DNA of 64,000 nt from Rapana venosa (GCA_028751875.1 CM054135.1:4826092-4890091); one strand, 5' to 3'; positions 23,405 to 35,695 are shown, counted from the first letter of the stretch. The notes: generated from the letters alone by a model not told the origin. A program made the numbers and translations.

Positions 23405-24380
23405 TGTTTTTTTTGGTTGCCAGATCCCCTCTAATGATACTAGAAAAGAAAACGCGTGGCAGCATGGCATACTAACTCCACCTGCAGCTCAGCTATATAT
23501 TCCTTTTTTCCCAACGTGATGAATATGTGCTAGTACAAAATGTATGGTGAAAACTTGCAAATACAATAAAGCCAGGTTTTAACTTTTAAAAAAATACTGA
23601 AAACTTTCGAAATAAACAAATGCAGAAAAACGATTTTTCTTGCAAAATGAATATATGCAGAGCCAAGTTGGCCAAAACCACTTCGTAATCCGCATTTGTG
23701 GTCAGATTACAGAGAGTGATATTTCATTTCAGCATGCATCCCTTTAACAGAACTGCTGTCTTCTTATAAGGAGCTCCACGGAAACAACTTTCGCAGATTG
23801 TAATGCTGGACACAGATTTATCTTATTTTTTATTTATACCACTTTAAGTCACGAGATTTCTCTGCATGAAATTTGGGTTGCTCTCCCCGGGGAGGGCGCG
23901 TCGCCACAAGAGCAGCGCCACCCTTTTTTGTGACCGCAACTCTATTTGTTTCCCTATCAGAGTGACTTTTTTCTAGGAATTTTGCCAGGGACATCTCTCT
24001 TGTTGCAGTGGGTTCTTTTATGAGCGCTGAATGATTTTGTGTAACACACGAGACCTCGGTTTATCGTCTCATCTGCATTAACTGCAGGTCAGGTAAATGC
24101 CATTTGTAATCCAGCACCAAAGTTTTCGAAGTTGTCTTCAAGTTTTTTTCTTGGGTGTGTTTGTTTGCAGTTAAGTTGCTAGAATTGTTTTTCTTTTGTG
24201 TCTGTTTTTTCTAGCTTTAAACAATCTATAATCAAGGTTTCTTGTATCATGAATGTATCCTGTATTCCACATTCAACGTTACACCTGGAAGCTACATCAG
24301 CATAAGCACCTGCAGCATTTAGACACTACATAAGGCTTTGCTTGCCAAGAGTTTTCGCTCACAGAAAGTTGTCCCTTTAG
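23405..24380 (+). repeat. Diverged 0.9-kb tandem unit carrying a SINE insertion
   Basis: The unit opens GTTGCCAGATCCCCTCTAAT and shares GGTCAGATTACA, CCTTTAACAGAACTGCTGTC and GGAGCTCCACGGAAACAAC with the four later units. After GCTGGACACAG it is interrupted at about 23830-24090 and resumes at GCATTAACTGCAGGTCAGGT. The later units go straight from GCTGGACACAG to GCATTCACTGCAGGTCAGGT, so they preserve the state without the insertion. Confidence 0.8.
23850..24090 (+). repeat. Mollusc-type dispersed SINE, clean copy
   Basis: Recognisable blocks in order are GAGATTTCTCTGCATGAAAT, CTCCCCGGGGAGGGCGCG, GAGCAGCGCCACCC, ATCAGAGTGACTTTTTTCTA, TTGTTGCAGTGGGTTCTTTT and GACCTCGGTTTATCGTCTCA. Other copies are at 4493-4735, 35585-35695 (minus, partial) and 51705-52040, the last with a longer 3' part. 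I remember this consensus as frequent in mollusc transcripts, but it was not searched. Confidence 0.72.
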
Positions 24381-24421
24381 AGTGAAACAGAAAAGAGCCC
24401 CCATCCCCACCAACCCCAGCA

Positions 24422-24650
24422 ATGCACACACTCACACACACAAATATACACACATACACATACCACACACACATACACACACACACACACACACACCACA
24501 TACAAACACACTCACTCACTCTCTCTCTCACATACACACAAACACATATTACACACCCACTCACATACTCACACGTGCACACACACTCACACAAACATAC
24601 AAACACACACAAAACACACACACACACACACTACACACACACACACACAC

Positions 24651-24700
<50 letters not shown>

Positions 24701-24762
24701 ACACTTGTCTAATATCACGTAATGTGAAAAGACGTTAAATTAAAGAAGAACACACACACACA

Positions 24763-24857
<95 letters not shown>
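24422..24857. repeat. CA microsatellite
   Basis: Long (CA)n with ACTC and ATA variants, with one non-repeat island at about 24705-24752 (GTCTAATATCACGTAATGTG). It flanks the SINE that follows. Confidence 0.95.
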
Positions 24858-24858
<1 letters not shown>

Positions 24859-25076
24859 CGGATGAGACTATAAACCGAGGTCCCGTGTTCGAACGCATGC
24901 AGAACATCTTGCGCACACGTTAAATCCTGTTCCGTTTTTCGGAAGAGTAGGTCATTGTGTGCCGGTGGAAACAGATGACAAAATTTACAAAACCACATAC
25001 ACACGGGGACTAGATGTAAATAAGCACATAAGTGCTTATTCCATTATCCTCGATATCAAAGAATAAATAAATAAAA
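24858..25076 (+). repeat. SINE with box B-like core and AATAAA-rich tail, clean copy
   Basis: Starts CGGATGAGACTATAAACCGA, then GTGTTCGAACGC (box B-like), CCGTTTTTCGGAAGAGTAGG, CACGGGGACTAGATG, and ends TCAAAGAATAAATAAATAAA. It is flanked on both sides by CA repeats. Copy A has the corrupted equivalent at 5425-5622, so it predates the split of the two copies. Confidence 0.78.
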
Positions 25077-25104
25077 AATACACACACACACACACACACA
25101 CACT

Positions 25105-28100
25105 CAGTTACTGAGAGCATTTTCTTGGCTTTTAAAGGGTTCTAATATCACATGATGTTTTTTGTTGTTGCTGCAAAATCCACTCTAATGAGGCTAAACA
25201 GAATTTCTGATTGCATGGCATACTTCCCCCTCCCGCAGTTCAGATCTTCCATTTTCCAAAATGTGGGGGGTATGTGTAACTACAAGGTGTATGTTTAAAA
25301 CATTGGAATAAAATAAAAGCTAGGTTTTACCTTAAAAAATACCACATTTCTCGAAATATGAAACTACAGAAAGACTCTCTTGCAAAATCAAGTTGTTCAG
25401 AGCTGTTTTTGCCAAAAAAAGAACCCGCTAACTGCATTTCTGGTCAGATTACAAGCAGTGGTATTCCATTTCAGTGTGGATCCCTTTAACAGAACTGCTT
25501 TCTTGTTATAAGGAGCTCCACGGAAACAACTTTCGCAGATGTTAATGCTGGACACAGGTTTAGCATTCACTGCAGGTCAGGTAAATGCCATTTGCAATCC
25601 AGCACCAAAGTTTTCGAAGTTGTCTTCAAGTTTTTTTCTTGGGTGTGTTTGTTTGCAGTTAAGTTGCTAGAATTGCTTTTCTTTTGTGTCTGTTTTTTCT
25701 AGCTTTAAACAATCTATAATCAAGGTTTCTTGTATCTTGAACGTATCCTGTATTCCACATTCAACTTTACACCTGGAAGCTACATCAGCATAAGCACCTG
25801 CAGCATTTAGACACTACATGAGGCTTTGCTTGCCAAGAGTTTTCGCCCAGAGAAAGTTATCCCTTTACAGTGAAACAGAAAAGAGCCCCCATCCCCACCA
25901 ACCCCAGCAATACACACACTCTCTCTCTCTCTCCACACCACTCACACACATACACACACACATACACACACACACACACACACTCAGTCTCCGAGAGCAT
26001 TTTCTTGGCTTTTAAAGGGTTCTAATATCACATGATGTTTTTTGTTGTTGCTGCAAAATCCACTCTAATGAGGCTGAACAGAATTTCTGATTGCATGGCA
26101 TACTTCCTCCTCCCGCAGTTCAGATCTTCCCTTTTCCAAAATGTGGGGGGTATGTGTAACTACAAGGTGTATGTTTAAAACATTGGAATAAAATAAAAGC
26201 CAGGTTCTACCTTAAAAAATACCATATTTCTCGAAATATGAAACTACAGAAAGCCTCTCATGCAAAATTAATTTGTTCAGAGCTGTTTTTGCCAAAAAAA
26301 GAACCCGTCATCTGCATTTGTGGTCAGATTACAAGTAGTGATATTCCATTTCAGTGTGGATCCCTTTAACAGAACTGCTGTCTTGTTATAAGGAGGTCCA
26401 CGGAAACAACTTTCGCAGATGTTAATGCTGGACACAGTTTTAGCATTCACTGCCGGTCAGGTAAATGCCATTTGCAATCCAGCACCAAAGTTTTCGAAGT
26501 TGTCTTCACGTTTTTTTTTCTTGGGTGTGTTTGTTTGCAGTTAAGTTGCTAGAATTGTTTTTCTTTTGTGTCTGTTTTTTAGATTTAACAAATCTATAAT
26601 CAAGGTTTCTTGTAACATGAATGTATCATGTATTCCACATTCAACTTTACACCTGGAAGCTACATCGGCATAAGCACCTGCAGCATTTAGACACTACATG
26701 AGGCTTTGCTTGCCAAGAGTTTTCGCCCAGAGAAAGTTATCCCTTTCCAGTGAAACAGAAAAGAGTCCCCATCCCCACCAACCCCAGCAATACACACACT
26801 CTCTCTCTCTCACACACACTCACACACACACACACACACACTCACACACACACACACCCCCACACACACAACACACACACACACACACACACACAACACA
26901 CACACACACACACACCACAACAACACACACACACACACACACACACACCCCACACAGTCACGAGGAGCATTTTCTTGCCTTTTAAAGGGTTCTATATCAC
27001 ATGATGTTTTTTGTTGTTGCTGCAAAATCCACTCAAATTTGAGGCTAAACAGAATTTCTGATTGCATGGCATACTTCCCCCTCCCGCAGTTCAGATCTTC
27101 CCTTTTCCAAAATGTGGGGGGTATGTGTAACTACAAGGTGTCTGTTTAAAACATTGGAATAAAGTAAAAGCCAGGTTCTACCTTAAAAAATACCCACATT
27201 TCTCGAAATATGAAACTACAGAAAGCCTCTCTGGCAAAATCAATTTGTTCAAGCTTTTTTCCCAAAAAAAAAGAACCCGTCATCTGCATTTGTGGTCAGA
27301 TTACAAGCAGTGATATTCCTTTTTTGTGTGGATCCCTTAACAGAACTGCTTTCTTGTTAAAAGGGAGCTCCACGGAAACAAGTTTAGCAGATTTTTAATG
27401 CTGGACACAGTTTTAGCATTAACTGCAGGTCAGGTAAATCCCCATTTGCAAAACCAGCACCAAAGTTTTTGAAGTTGTCTTCAAGTTTTTTTTTCTTGGG
27501 TGTGTTTTTTTTGCAGTTAATTTTGCTAGAATTGTTTTTCTTTTGTGTCTGTTTTTTTAGATTTAACAAATCTATAATAAAGGTTTCTTGAAACATGAAT
27601 GTATATGTATTCCACATTCAACGTTACACCTGGAAGCTACATCAGCTAAGCCCCTGCAGCATTTAGACACTACATGAGGCTTGTTGCTAAGAGTTTTCCC
27701 CCAGAGAAAGTTACCCCTTTCCAGTGAAACAGAAAAGAGCCCCATCCCCACCAACCCCAGCAATACACACACTTCCTCTCTCTCACACACTCACACCACA
27801 CACCCCAAAAACACCACACACACACACCACAAAACAACACACACCACACACACACCACACACACAAAACACCCCCCACACCCCACAACACACTCAGTAAA
27901 CCGAGAGCATTTTCTTGGATTTTAAAAGGGGTTCTAATAACATGATGTTTTTTGTTGTTGCTGCAAAATCACTCTAATGAGGCTGAACAGAATTTCTGAT
28001 TGCATGGCATACTTCCTCTCCGCAGTTCAGATCTCCCTTTTCCCAAAATGTGGGGGGTATGTGTAACTCAAGGTGTATGTTTTAAAACATTGGAAATAAA

Positions 28101-28780
28101 ATAAAAGCCAGGTTTTACCTTAAAATACCCACTTTTCTCGAAATATGAAATACAGAAAGCCTCTTTTGCAAAATCATTTTGTTCAGAGCTGTTTTGAAAA
28201 GGGAAAAGAACCCTTTTCCTTATCTGCATTTGTGGTCAGATTACAAGTATTTGATCTTCCATTTCAGCGTGGATCCTTTAACAGAACTGCTTTTCTTGTT
28301 ATAAGGAAAGGTCCACGGAAACAACTTTTGCAGATTTTTAATGCTGGACACATTTTAGCATTCACTGCAGATCAGGTAAATGTCATTTGCAATCCAGCAC
28401 CAAAGTTTTTTCGAAGTTGTCTTCAAGTTTTTTTCTTGGTTGTGTTTGTTTGAGTTAAATTTTGCTAGAATTTGTTTTTCTTTTGTGTCTGTTTTTAGAT
28501 TTAAAAAATCTATAATAAAGGGTTTCTTGTAACATGAATGTATCATGTATTCCACATTCACTTTACCCTGGAAGCTACATCAGCATAAGCACCTGCAGAA
28601 TTTGGACACTACAATGAGGCTTTGCTTGCTAAGAGTTTTCGCCCACAGAAATTTATCCTTTTACAGTTGGACAAAAAGAGCCCCCCCAACCCCCCCCCCA
28701 CCAAAACGCACGCACGCACGCCGCACGCAATCACAAAAATACACACAAGCCATACACACACACACACCACACATCCATGG
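25105..28780 (+). repeat. Four tandem units of about 0.88-0.97 kb
   Basis: Unit starts, each GAGCATTTTCTTGSHTTT-like, lie near 25106, 25983, 26954 and 27892. Each unit contains CACATGATGTTTTTTGTTGT, a segment ending GGGGGGTATGTGTAAC, a SINE-free block around GGAAACAACTT, GTTTTCGAAGTTGTCTTC, and a CA microsatellite at its end. Units 3 and 4 carry more C/T run errors. No coding signal is seen. Copy A appears to hold only about two units here. Confidence 0.85.
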
Positions 28781-29408
28781 GGAAAATGAGTCATATGTTC
28801 GGTCCCGAAAAAACCCAGCCCTATACCTTTTAATGATCCCAGTCCTGTGGACGTGACTCCTATAGTTATGAATTGTTTTACAACGCATTATTCTGGATCA
28901 AATCACCCTGTGTGATTCTTCTCAGTTATATCCATACCTATTTGCACATTTAACAAAAAAAAATTCCCCAAAAAACCCCCCAAAAAAAACCCCACCCAAC
29001 CCCCCCCCACCCCCAAAAAAACCCCAAAGGGCAAACCAATAACAACAACAAAAACAGAAGCACCAATCATGCCACAATTACCATGCTTATACTTGCTTAG
29101 AACGCCCCTCCTCACCCCCCTGATTTTTTGAACGTATTTTGTTTGTTGATTTTTCATCTGCAATTTACACCATTCAACCTCATCTTCTGGCCATGAAATT
29201 GCTTTTTTGAATGTTTGTCCTCGACCCATGCTGTGGATTATCAGGTTTTTTAAAATAAAAATTTGATTCTTTTTTGTATTTATGGAACCCAGTCTATCCT
29301 TTTTCAAACTCTTATTTCCTTAGAAAAAATCAACATTTACAGGTTGATCACAAGGCACAGTTCTGTCACCTGTCTTCTTCACTCTATATAGAAACGATTG
29401 AAGTGGAC
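28781..29408. other. Noncoding spacer, copy B
   Basis: No gene is seen. There is a short homopolymer-damaged stretch at about 28950-29040. It matches copy A 7766 onward. Confidence 0.55.
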
Positions 29409-29484
29409 CTGATAGTACACTGTTGATAAACTAATCTGATGACAGTCTGATAGTACACTGTTGATAAACTAATCTGATGACAGT
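29409..29484 (+). repeat. Perfect 38-bp direct duplication
   Basis: The 38-bp segment starting CTGATAGTACACTG occupies 29409-29446 and is repeated without change at 29447-29484. Copy A has it once (about 8085-8128). Confidence 0.9.
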
Positions 29485-30784
29485 CTTCTTGACGATCTGT
29501 AAAATCAACACTTTGTGCAGTGGAAGCTTGTAGATGAATTTTCTCTATGGTATAACCATAATTATCTTGATTTCAATGTTTACATAATGTTAACTGCAGT
29601 GATTCATTTTGATTTTGGATAATAGGAAAGTTGACCACTGCCTTTTGTTTTTAATTCCATTCTATTTTTCACAGGAGTGCTCTATACCTTATTGTATCTG
29701 CGTAATTAACAACGGTTGCTTGTTTCTCTGTGTTGGGTTTTATTTGTTGTTGTTGTTGTTGTTCTTCTTCTTCATCTTCTTCTTCGAACGCTCAGATAGC
29801 AATACTATTGTTGTCTGTCATAAAAGCTAAAAATGTGTTGCGCTGCCGTTAAGCGCCTGACAATTCAGGCCCAGCACATCGGACTTCGGCGTGGAAGAGT
29901 CCGGAAAAAAGGCAGAGGAATGGATCAAGAAGGCAGAAAATAGACAAGAAGAAGGTGACAGAAAGGAAAGGAACAAGGCAAGAGAGGGATAGCCTACAGG
30001 GAATTCCTAGCACAGAATTTCCAGCAGGTGGGGATGCTATTCTTACTGTCAGGCACCCGGCTTCCCCACGGGGGTAGGATCAGGTAATAGCGGAGGATTG
30101 TGTTTGAGCGGCGTTGGAATGAGATCCCAGTTTCATCGTCTGCTCCACAAGAACTTTGTCAAGAGAAGGGATCAACTCATTTCTTCGTTTCTTCTCTCAT
30201 TGCTTGAATGGCTTGAAGTGTTTGTGTTTGGTTGGGGTGTATAGTGTGTGTATATGTGTGTGTGTGTGTGGAGTGTTTTGAGTGTGGTTGTGTTTGACGT
30301 GTGTATGTGTGTGTGAATGCGCGTTTGCATACTCGCATGTGCGCGCGAGTCTATTTAAATGCATGATCATACAATTATATATGCATAAATAAGCTTTAAG
30401 TATGAGCAGGAATGTATTGTGTCTATCAAATATGCAAGAGAATATTTTTTTCTGCTCACGCTAGTTCATCACGACCTGTATGAGATAAATTTATTTAAAT
30501 AAAACGATGAATCTATGGATTCTTACTGTCATGTAAAGGCCTTGGATTGAATTGCACGGACCACTTTGGCACCTGTATTTCATAAACAGGTGCCACATGC
30601 CATGTAAAGTGTATTTGTGCATAAGACACATTGAAATACTATTGTATACAAATACTACAAGAATTTTAAAATATTTTTGCTTACTTTTTCATTTTTTGAT
30701 GGTGTTCATGCAACTCTCATACAAAATTTCTTTGCTCCTAAACTACATACATTTCTCTGGTTTGCAATGCTAAAGTATGCGTAT

Positions 30785-30788
<4 letters not shown>
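29485..30788. other. Noncoding spacer with short TTC tract, copy B
   Basis: A TTG/TTC tract lies at 29740-29786, and GTGT tracts at about 30235-30320. The last part (30390-30780) matches copy A 11290-11660. There is no gene. Copy A has about 2 kb of LINE-derived DNA inserted where this copy reads from about 30330 to 30390. Confidence 0.6.

Positions 30789-30878
<90 letters not shown>
30789..30878. repeat. CA microsatellite
   Basis: About 90 bp of pure (CA)n, followed 20 bp later by GT-rich sequence (30898-31020). The pair could fold as an imperfect hairpin. Confidence 0.97.
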
Positions 30879-30880
<2 letters not shown>

Positions 30881-31020
30881 TGATATTTATATAGGTAGTA
30901 TGTGTGTGTATGTGCGTGCATGTGCATGTGTGTAAATGTGTGTTTGTGTGCATGCGTGTGAGTATGTGCGCGTGCGCGTGTTCGTGTGTGTATGTGCGTG
31001 TGTGTTTATGTGTGACTGTG

Positions 31021-31382
31021 AGACAGTCAAACAGACACACAAACACACAGACACAGACCTACCAAAGAAACACACAACTAGAGTAAAAAAAAAAAGAAAA
31101 GAAGACAGGCAACAAGAAACAGAAAAGACCCACCCACCCACTCTCCCCACACACCCACCACATTCCCCCACCCTGATCCCCCCAGATCCCCCAGACCACC
31201 CCCCCCCCACCCCTCCACTCAAAGAACAGCAGAGAAGCAGGGCACAGCGAGGACATGACAGGGGATTGGTTGTCGTGCTGCTAGTCAAGTCGATGGCACG
31301 AGCAGTTAAGCGCATGACAGAACTATTGCAGCAGTCTTGATCTCCCTACCTTTCTGGATGACAGGCTTACTGCAGTCCTTTC
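31021..31382. other. Noncoding spacer, copy B
   Basis: Matches copy A 11950-12295, including a CCCACC-rich block (about 31130-31220) and GGACATGACAGGGG. No gene is seen. Confidence 0.55.
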
Positions 31383-32280
31383 ATGTGTGTTTTTGCGCGT
31401 TGTGAGTGATGAGTGATGTGTGTTGTGTGTGGTGTGTGTGTGGTTGTTTTGGTGTGTGTGTTGTGTGTTTTGGTGGTTTTGTTTGTGGGTTGTGGTGTGT
31501 TTTTTGTGTGGGGTGGGTGGGTTGTGTGTTTTGTGTGTGTTTGTGTGTTGTTGTGTGTGTTTTGTGTTGTGTTGTATTGTTTATGTGTGTGTGTGTGTTT
31601 GTTGTTGTGTAGGCGTGTGAGTGTGTTTTGTGTTGAGAAATGTGTGATGTTGTGTGTTTGTGTGTGTGTTGTGTGTGTTTTATGTGTTGTGCGTTATGTG
31701 TGTGTGTGTATTTTGTTTTTGTGTTTGTGAAATGTTTTTGTGTGTGTTGTTTGTTTTGTGTTGTGTTGTGTTGTGTTTTTGTTGTGTATTGTTTTTGTGT
31801 GTGTTGCTTTGTGTTTTGTTGTGTGTGTAATGTGTGTGCGTGTATGTGTTTGTTGCGTGTGTGTGTGTGTTGCGTGTGTTTTGTGTGTAGGTGGTGGTGT
31901 GGCGGTGTGTGTTTTTGTTGGGTGGGTTGAGGTTTGGTGTATGGGTTGTGGTTTGGGGTGGTGACTGTAAGGGGGGTGGCCCGGGGTGGTGGTGGTCGCG
32001 GTAAGAGGGGAGGGGGTGTTGTGTGTTGTGTTGTTGTGTGTGTGTGCGTGTGCGTGCGTGCGGTTGTGTGTGTGTGTGTGTGTTTGTGTGTGTGTGTTGG
32101 TTGGTTGGGGGTGGTGGTGGTGGGTTGTGGGAAATGTGAGTGGTTGTTGTGTGTGTGTATGATTTTTGTGCGTGTTTGTGTGTGAGTGTGTGCGTTTTGT
32201 GTGTGTGGGGGGGGGGGGGGGGGTTGTGTTATGTTGTTTGTGCTGTGCTGTGTTTTGTGTGTGTTGTGTGTGTGTGTGAC
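31383..32280. repeat. GT/TTG-rich tract
   Basis: About 900 bp of GT repeats with TTG, GCGT and GGT variants and a G-run at 32209-32223. Cys/Val and His/Thr frames are shadows. Confidence 0.95.
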
Positions 32281-32564
32281 TTAGAAATATACACATGAAT
32301 ATTGTCATCAAGAATTGGATGTAGATTGTTTCCCGGTGCATTTTTGTTAAGGTTTTTGGTCAGAAAATTAAAAAAATCCCACCTTCTGGCAATACAACAA
32401 ACAGTGCTGCAGAAAAGAAATGTCCACCATAAATGCACACATGACCTTTTTTTGCAAATCTTTGTTTTAAGAGCATAAAGTTTTGTTCTGTAGGAAATAG
32501 TGGTAATCCGTTTTGCAGATAGTATCGAAGAATACATTCTATCTTTAAAAACAGGATCTAGAGA

Positions 32565-32983
32565 AGCCATCTTTCTATCTAAGAAAGGATACAGGCAGTG
32601 GGGATGAGATACTTCAGGAAACTTTCTTGGTATATCGTACAGAGATGATCATGTAACCAACGAGGAAGAGGAAACTAGATCTGAAAACGCCATCGGACTG
32701 TATAAAGATGTGGTTTCAGTGAACAGACACTTTTCTGAACTTTGTGTTTTGAACTGATGTGTACGGGCACGTCACACGAACATCTGGACTGGCAAAGGTT
32801 GTTATACAGGGATCGGTACAAGGACGGAGACGAAGAGGCAGACAGAGAAAACGATGGGAAGACAAAGTCAGAGAGTGGACAGGCCTTGAATTGAATAACA
32901 TACCGCAGAAAACTGAAAACCAATTAAAGGGGAGGAAGCTGGTTGAAAAGTCTTCAGTGGTACCCCAACGGTCAGCCAGACTA
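32565..32983 (+). pseudogene. LINE ORF2 3' end, copy B, cut by a second LINE
   Basis: Counterpart of 13395-13830. It encodes MYGHVTRTSGLAKVV, GRRRRGRQRKRWEDKVREW and SSVVPQRSARL. The frame ends at 32983, where an element in the opposite orientation begins. The remaining codons (RDR and stop) resume at about 33774. Closely related elements carry this C-terminal motif after the reverse transcriptase domain, which is absent here. Confidence 0.8.
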
Positions 32984-33773
32984 GTTGGCATCCGTCTGTC
33001 TCGGGAGACAATGGAGAATGCGCCGCGGGTCAGTCAGTCAGTGGTGGAACTGCAGCGCCGACTGTGGCTGTAGAGCCCAATCCTGGAGCGGCAGATCCTG
33101 TTGCAGGTGTTGCATGTGAAGACGGAGTTGTCTGATGGTGCTGACTCCACTCTCGATGTCTGCGTGCTGTCTGGGCTCCCCATGCTCCTCCTCCTCTGCT
33201 CTGCTGTCTTGATGGCCGGGCCTGGTAGTGGGTTGCCAACTGCTGCGGTCTGCTGCCAGTGCTTCAAGGCCTGCTGGTGGGAATGCCACCCTTCTTCAGG
33301 TCCCCCTTGCACCATCTTTGTAATCGAAGCATTGGCCTTACTGTTGGTCTGGAGCCGGTGGCAAGCTCACCGTACAGAATGCCTTTAGCAGTCTGCCGTC
33401 ATGCATGCGGGTGACATAGCCAAGGGCCAGCGCAAACGTCTCTTGGTGAGCAGGGCAACCATGCTGAGTGTTCCTGCCCTTTCCCCGGATCTCTTTGTTG
33501 GGAACATGGTCCTGCCATTTTGACGCAAGGATCCTTCTGAGGCAGCGTTGGTGGAAGGTGTTGGCCTGCGTTCTTGTCGGGCGTTATAGAGCCAGCTCTC
33601 GCTACCGTACAGTAATGTGCTCAGCACGCAGGCTTGATACACTTGGGTCTTTGTCTTGATGGTGAGCATGGAGTTCTCCCATACTCTCTTTGACAGACGA
33701 GCCATTGCTGCTGATGTCTTGCCAATTCTGGAGTTCAGCTCGGTGTCCAGGCTGAGGCTACTGGAGATGGCAG
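32984..33773 (-). pseudogene. 5'-truncated LINE (endonuclease-RT type), haplotype-specific insertion
   Basis: Minus-strand 3' end of a non-LTR retrotransposon ORF2. The part at 33385-33773 encodes SSSLSLDTELNSRIGKTSAA, MARLSKRVWENS, VYQACVLSTLLYGSESW (a usual RT-to-C-terminus segment) and LLTKRRLRWPL. After frame changes, 33034-33315 encodes a C-terminal zinc knuckle CNTCNRICRSRIGLYSHSRRC (C-x2-C-x12-H-x3-C), ending TTD and a stop. The catalytic RT domain is missing. The element lies inside another LINE 3' end and is absent at the same site in copy A (13814), so it arrived after the two copies diverged. No clear target-site duplication is visible. Confidence 0.85.
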
Positions 33774-33778
33774 GGACA

Positions 33779-34795
33779 GGTAACAAGTAAAGAAGCTATA
33801 CCTTTTTGTATTACGAGCTTCATTTACTTTACGATCCTCAAGTTGCTTTAAAGAAGATTTCTCCCACAAAAGGAAGGACTGCTTGACTGAAGGATATACA
33901 GAAGCTTCAGAAGACTGTTCTGAACTTTGTGCGCTTCTTTTTGCGGCTTGAACAACTATTTCATTACGTTAGAGACCAAAATGACCAACAACAACTAACA
34001 TCTGTACCTTTTATTCTCAGACAGTGTATCGGATGATTTACGTTAATAATCAAATCTGGTCTTGGTTTATTATTCTAAAGAATTCTTAGGCTTGTAGAAC
34101 AGATTTTGAATCAAGGAAAAAGGCCACTTTAAAAAATGTTGTTGAAGATGTATCACGTATTCCAACCTGACAAAGACAGAGACAAAAATCGGCTGTAAAG
34201 GTTGAAAAGTTTTTTGTCCAGCAAAAACAGGACTTTTTTTAACTTCGAGTCCTGGAAAAGTGAAGGTTGCATCAGCGTCCTTATTAATTAGAATCGACCC
34301 ATCGGTGGAAATATGGAGGTGGCTCCTGTAGTTTTTGAGCACTAATAACTAGTTTTTAATTCTAGTTTTAAAGCAGGTAATTCTTGGTAGAATTACAGCT
34401 TGTCCTTGCGGTCGCTATATGGTGATGTTGACATTCTATTCCTTTTTATGTCAATATAACTGATGTCGAATGTAGCTTTTAACATTTTCCAAGTCGGCAT
34501 AGGTGAAATAAGATGGTTTTTGTATTTAAAAAAAGATGAACTCCAGCTTGCTTCATGAACTAGGTAGAGTTGAACGTTACTTGTTAAGGAATATTTTGCA
34601 CTCTTTTTGGAACATCAGTATCAGATCGTTTAAAAAAAAAATTCCATGTCAAAGGGAAATTAAAAAATGTTAATGTTGCTTTTATATTAATAAAGTTAGA
34701 GGGGTGCTTTCGCGCGTGCGTGTGCATGTGCGTGCATTGCGTGCGTGTGTGTGTATTTGTATATGTGTGTGTGTTTAAAATCAAAATAGATGAAC
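33779..34795. other. Noncoding spacer, copy B
   Basis: Near-identical to 13831-14830. GCGTGT/GTGT alternation lies at 34711-34774. No gene is seen. Confidence 0.6.
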
Positions 34796-34798
34796 AGA

Positions 34799-35155
34799 CA
34801 TACTACTACTACTTTTTGCTGCTGCTGCTGCTGCTGCTGCTGTGCTGCTGCTACTGCTTCTGCTGCTGCCGCCCCCGCCAAAACCCCCCACCACCACCAC
34901 CACCACCACCACCACAACCAAATACTACTACTTTCTACTACTACTACTTCTACTACTATACTACTACTACTTCTAGTACTGGCTGCTGCTGCTGCTACTA
35001 CTACTTACTGCTACTGCTACTAACTACTACTACTACTACTACTTTCTACTACTACTATACTTACTACTTTTCTACTCTACTACTACTACTCCTCCCCCTG
35101 CTGCTGCTGCTGCTGCTTCTGCTGCTTCTATTACTAAGACTACTAAACCCCCACT
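34799..35155. repeat. Compound CTA/CTG/CCA trinucleotide tract
   Basis: Same block order as 14835-15075 but about 115 bp longer, with extra CTA/CTG blocks and TTT or single-base interruptions. Part of the difference may be run errors. Confidence 0.93.
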
Positions 35156-35584
35156 AATCCGTTCACTATGCCTCTTTTGATCATAATAAACTATGAACAG
35201 ACATAGCTTGACAAAAAGCTGGGAAAACCAAAAAGAAATTTCGAAAGAATTCTTTAAAAAACTTACGGGGTTTTCATTTAAAAAACCCACAAATCAGCAA
35301 TAAAACAGTCTATTTTTTATGGAAAAAATTTTCTTGTCCTCATGTACTTTAGCACAAATGAAAAAAACACAAAAAACCCTACTGACAAGTAATACTGTTC
35401 GTTCAGTACAAGTTCATCATTACAAGCACCCACCTAGTTGTCAATTGGTCCTTCTAACAGGTATGACAGACTGGTCATACAATAGGGGAAAGTGGTTATA
35501 AGTATAGAATATATGATAGGGAAACAAATACAGTTGCAGCCAGGAAAAGAGTTTTTTAAAAAAGCAAAAAAAACCCCCCACTAA
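35156..35584. other. Noncoding spacer, copy B
   Basis: Matches 15076-15490. No coding signal is seen. Confidence 0.55.
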
Positions 35585-35695
35585 TGGTGGCGCTGCTCTT
35601 ATGGCAGCGAGCTCTCCCCTGGGGAGAGCAGCCGGAATTTCACGCAGAGAAATCTGCTGTGACTTACAGAGGTATACAATACAATACAGCACAAA
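35585..35695 (-). repeat. Partial mollusc-type SINE (reverse)
   Basis: Reverse complement of the start of the element at 23850. GGTGGCGCTGCTCTTATGGC, AGCTCTCCCCTGGGGAGAGC (a near-perfect palindrome) and TTTCACGCAGAGAAATCTGC are visible on the plus strand. It lacks the downstream part of the SINE. Confidence 0.7.
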
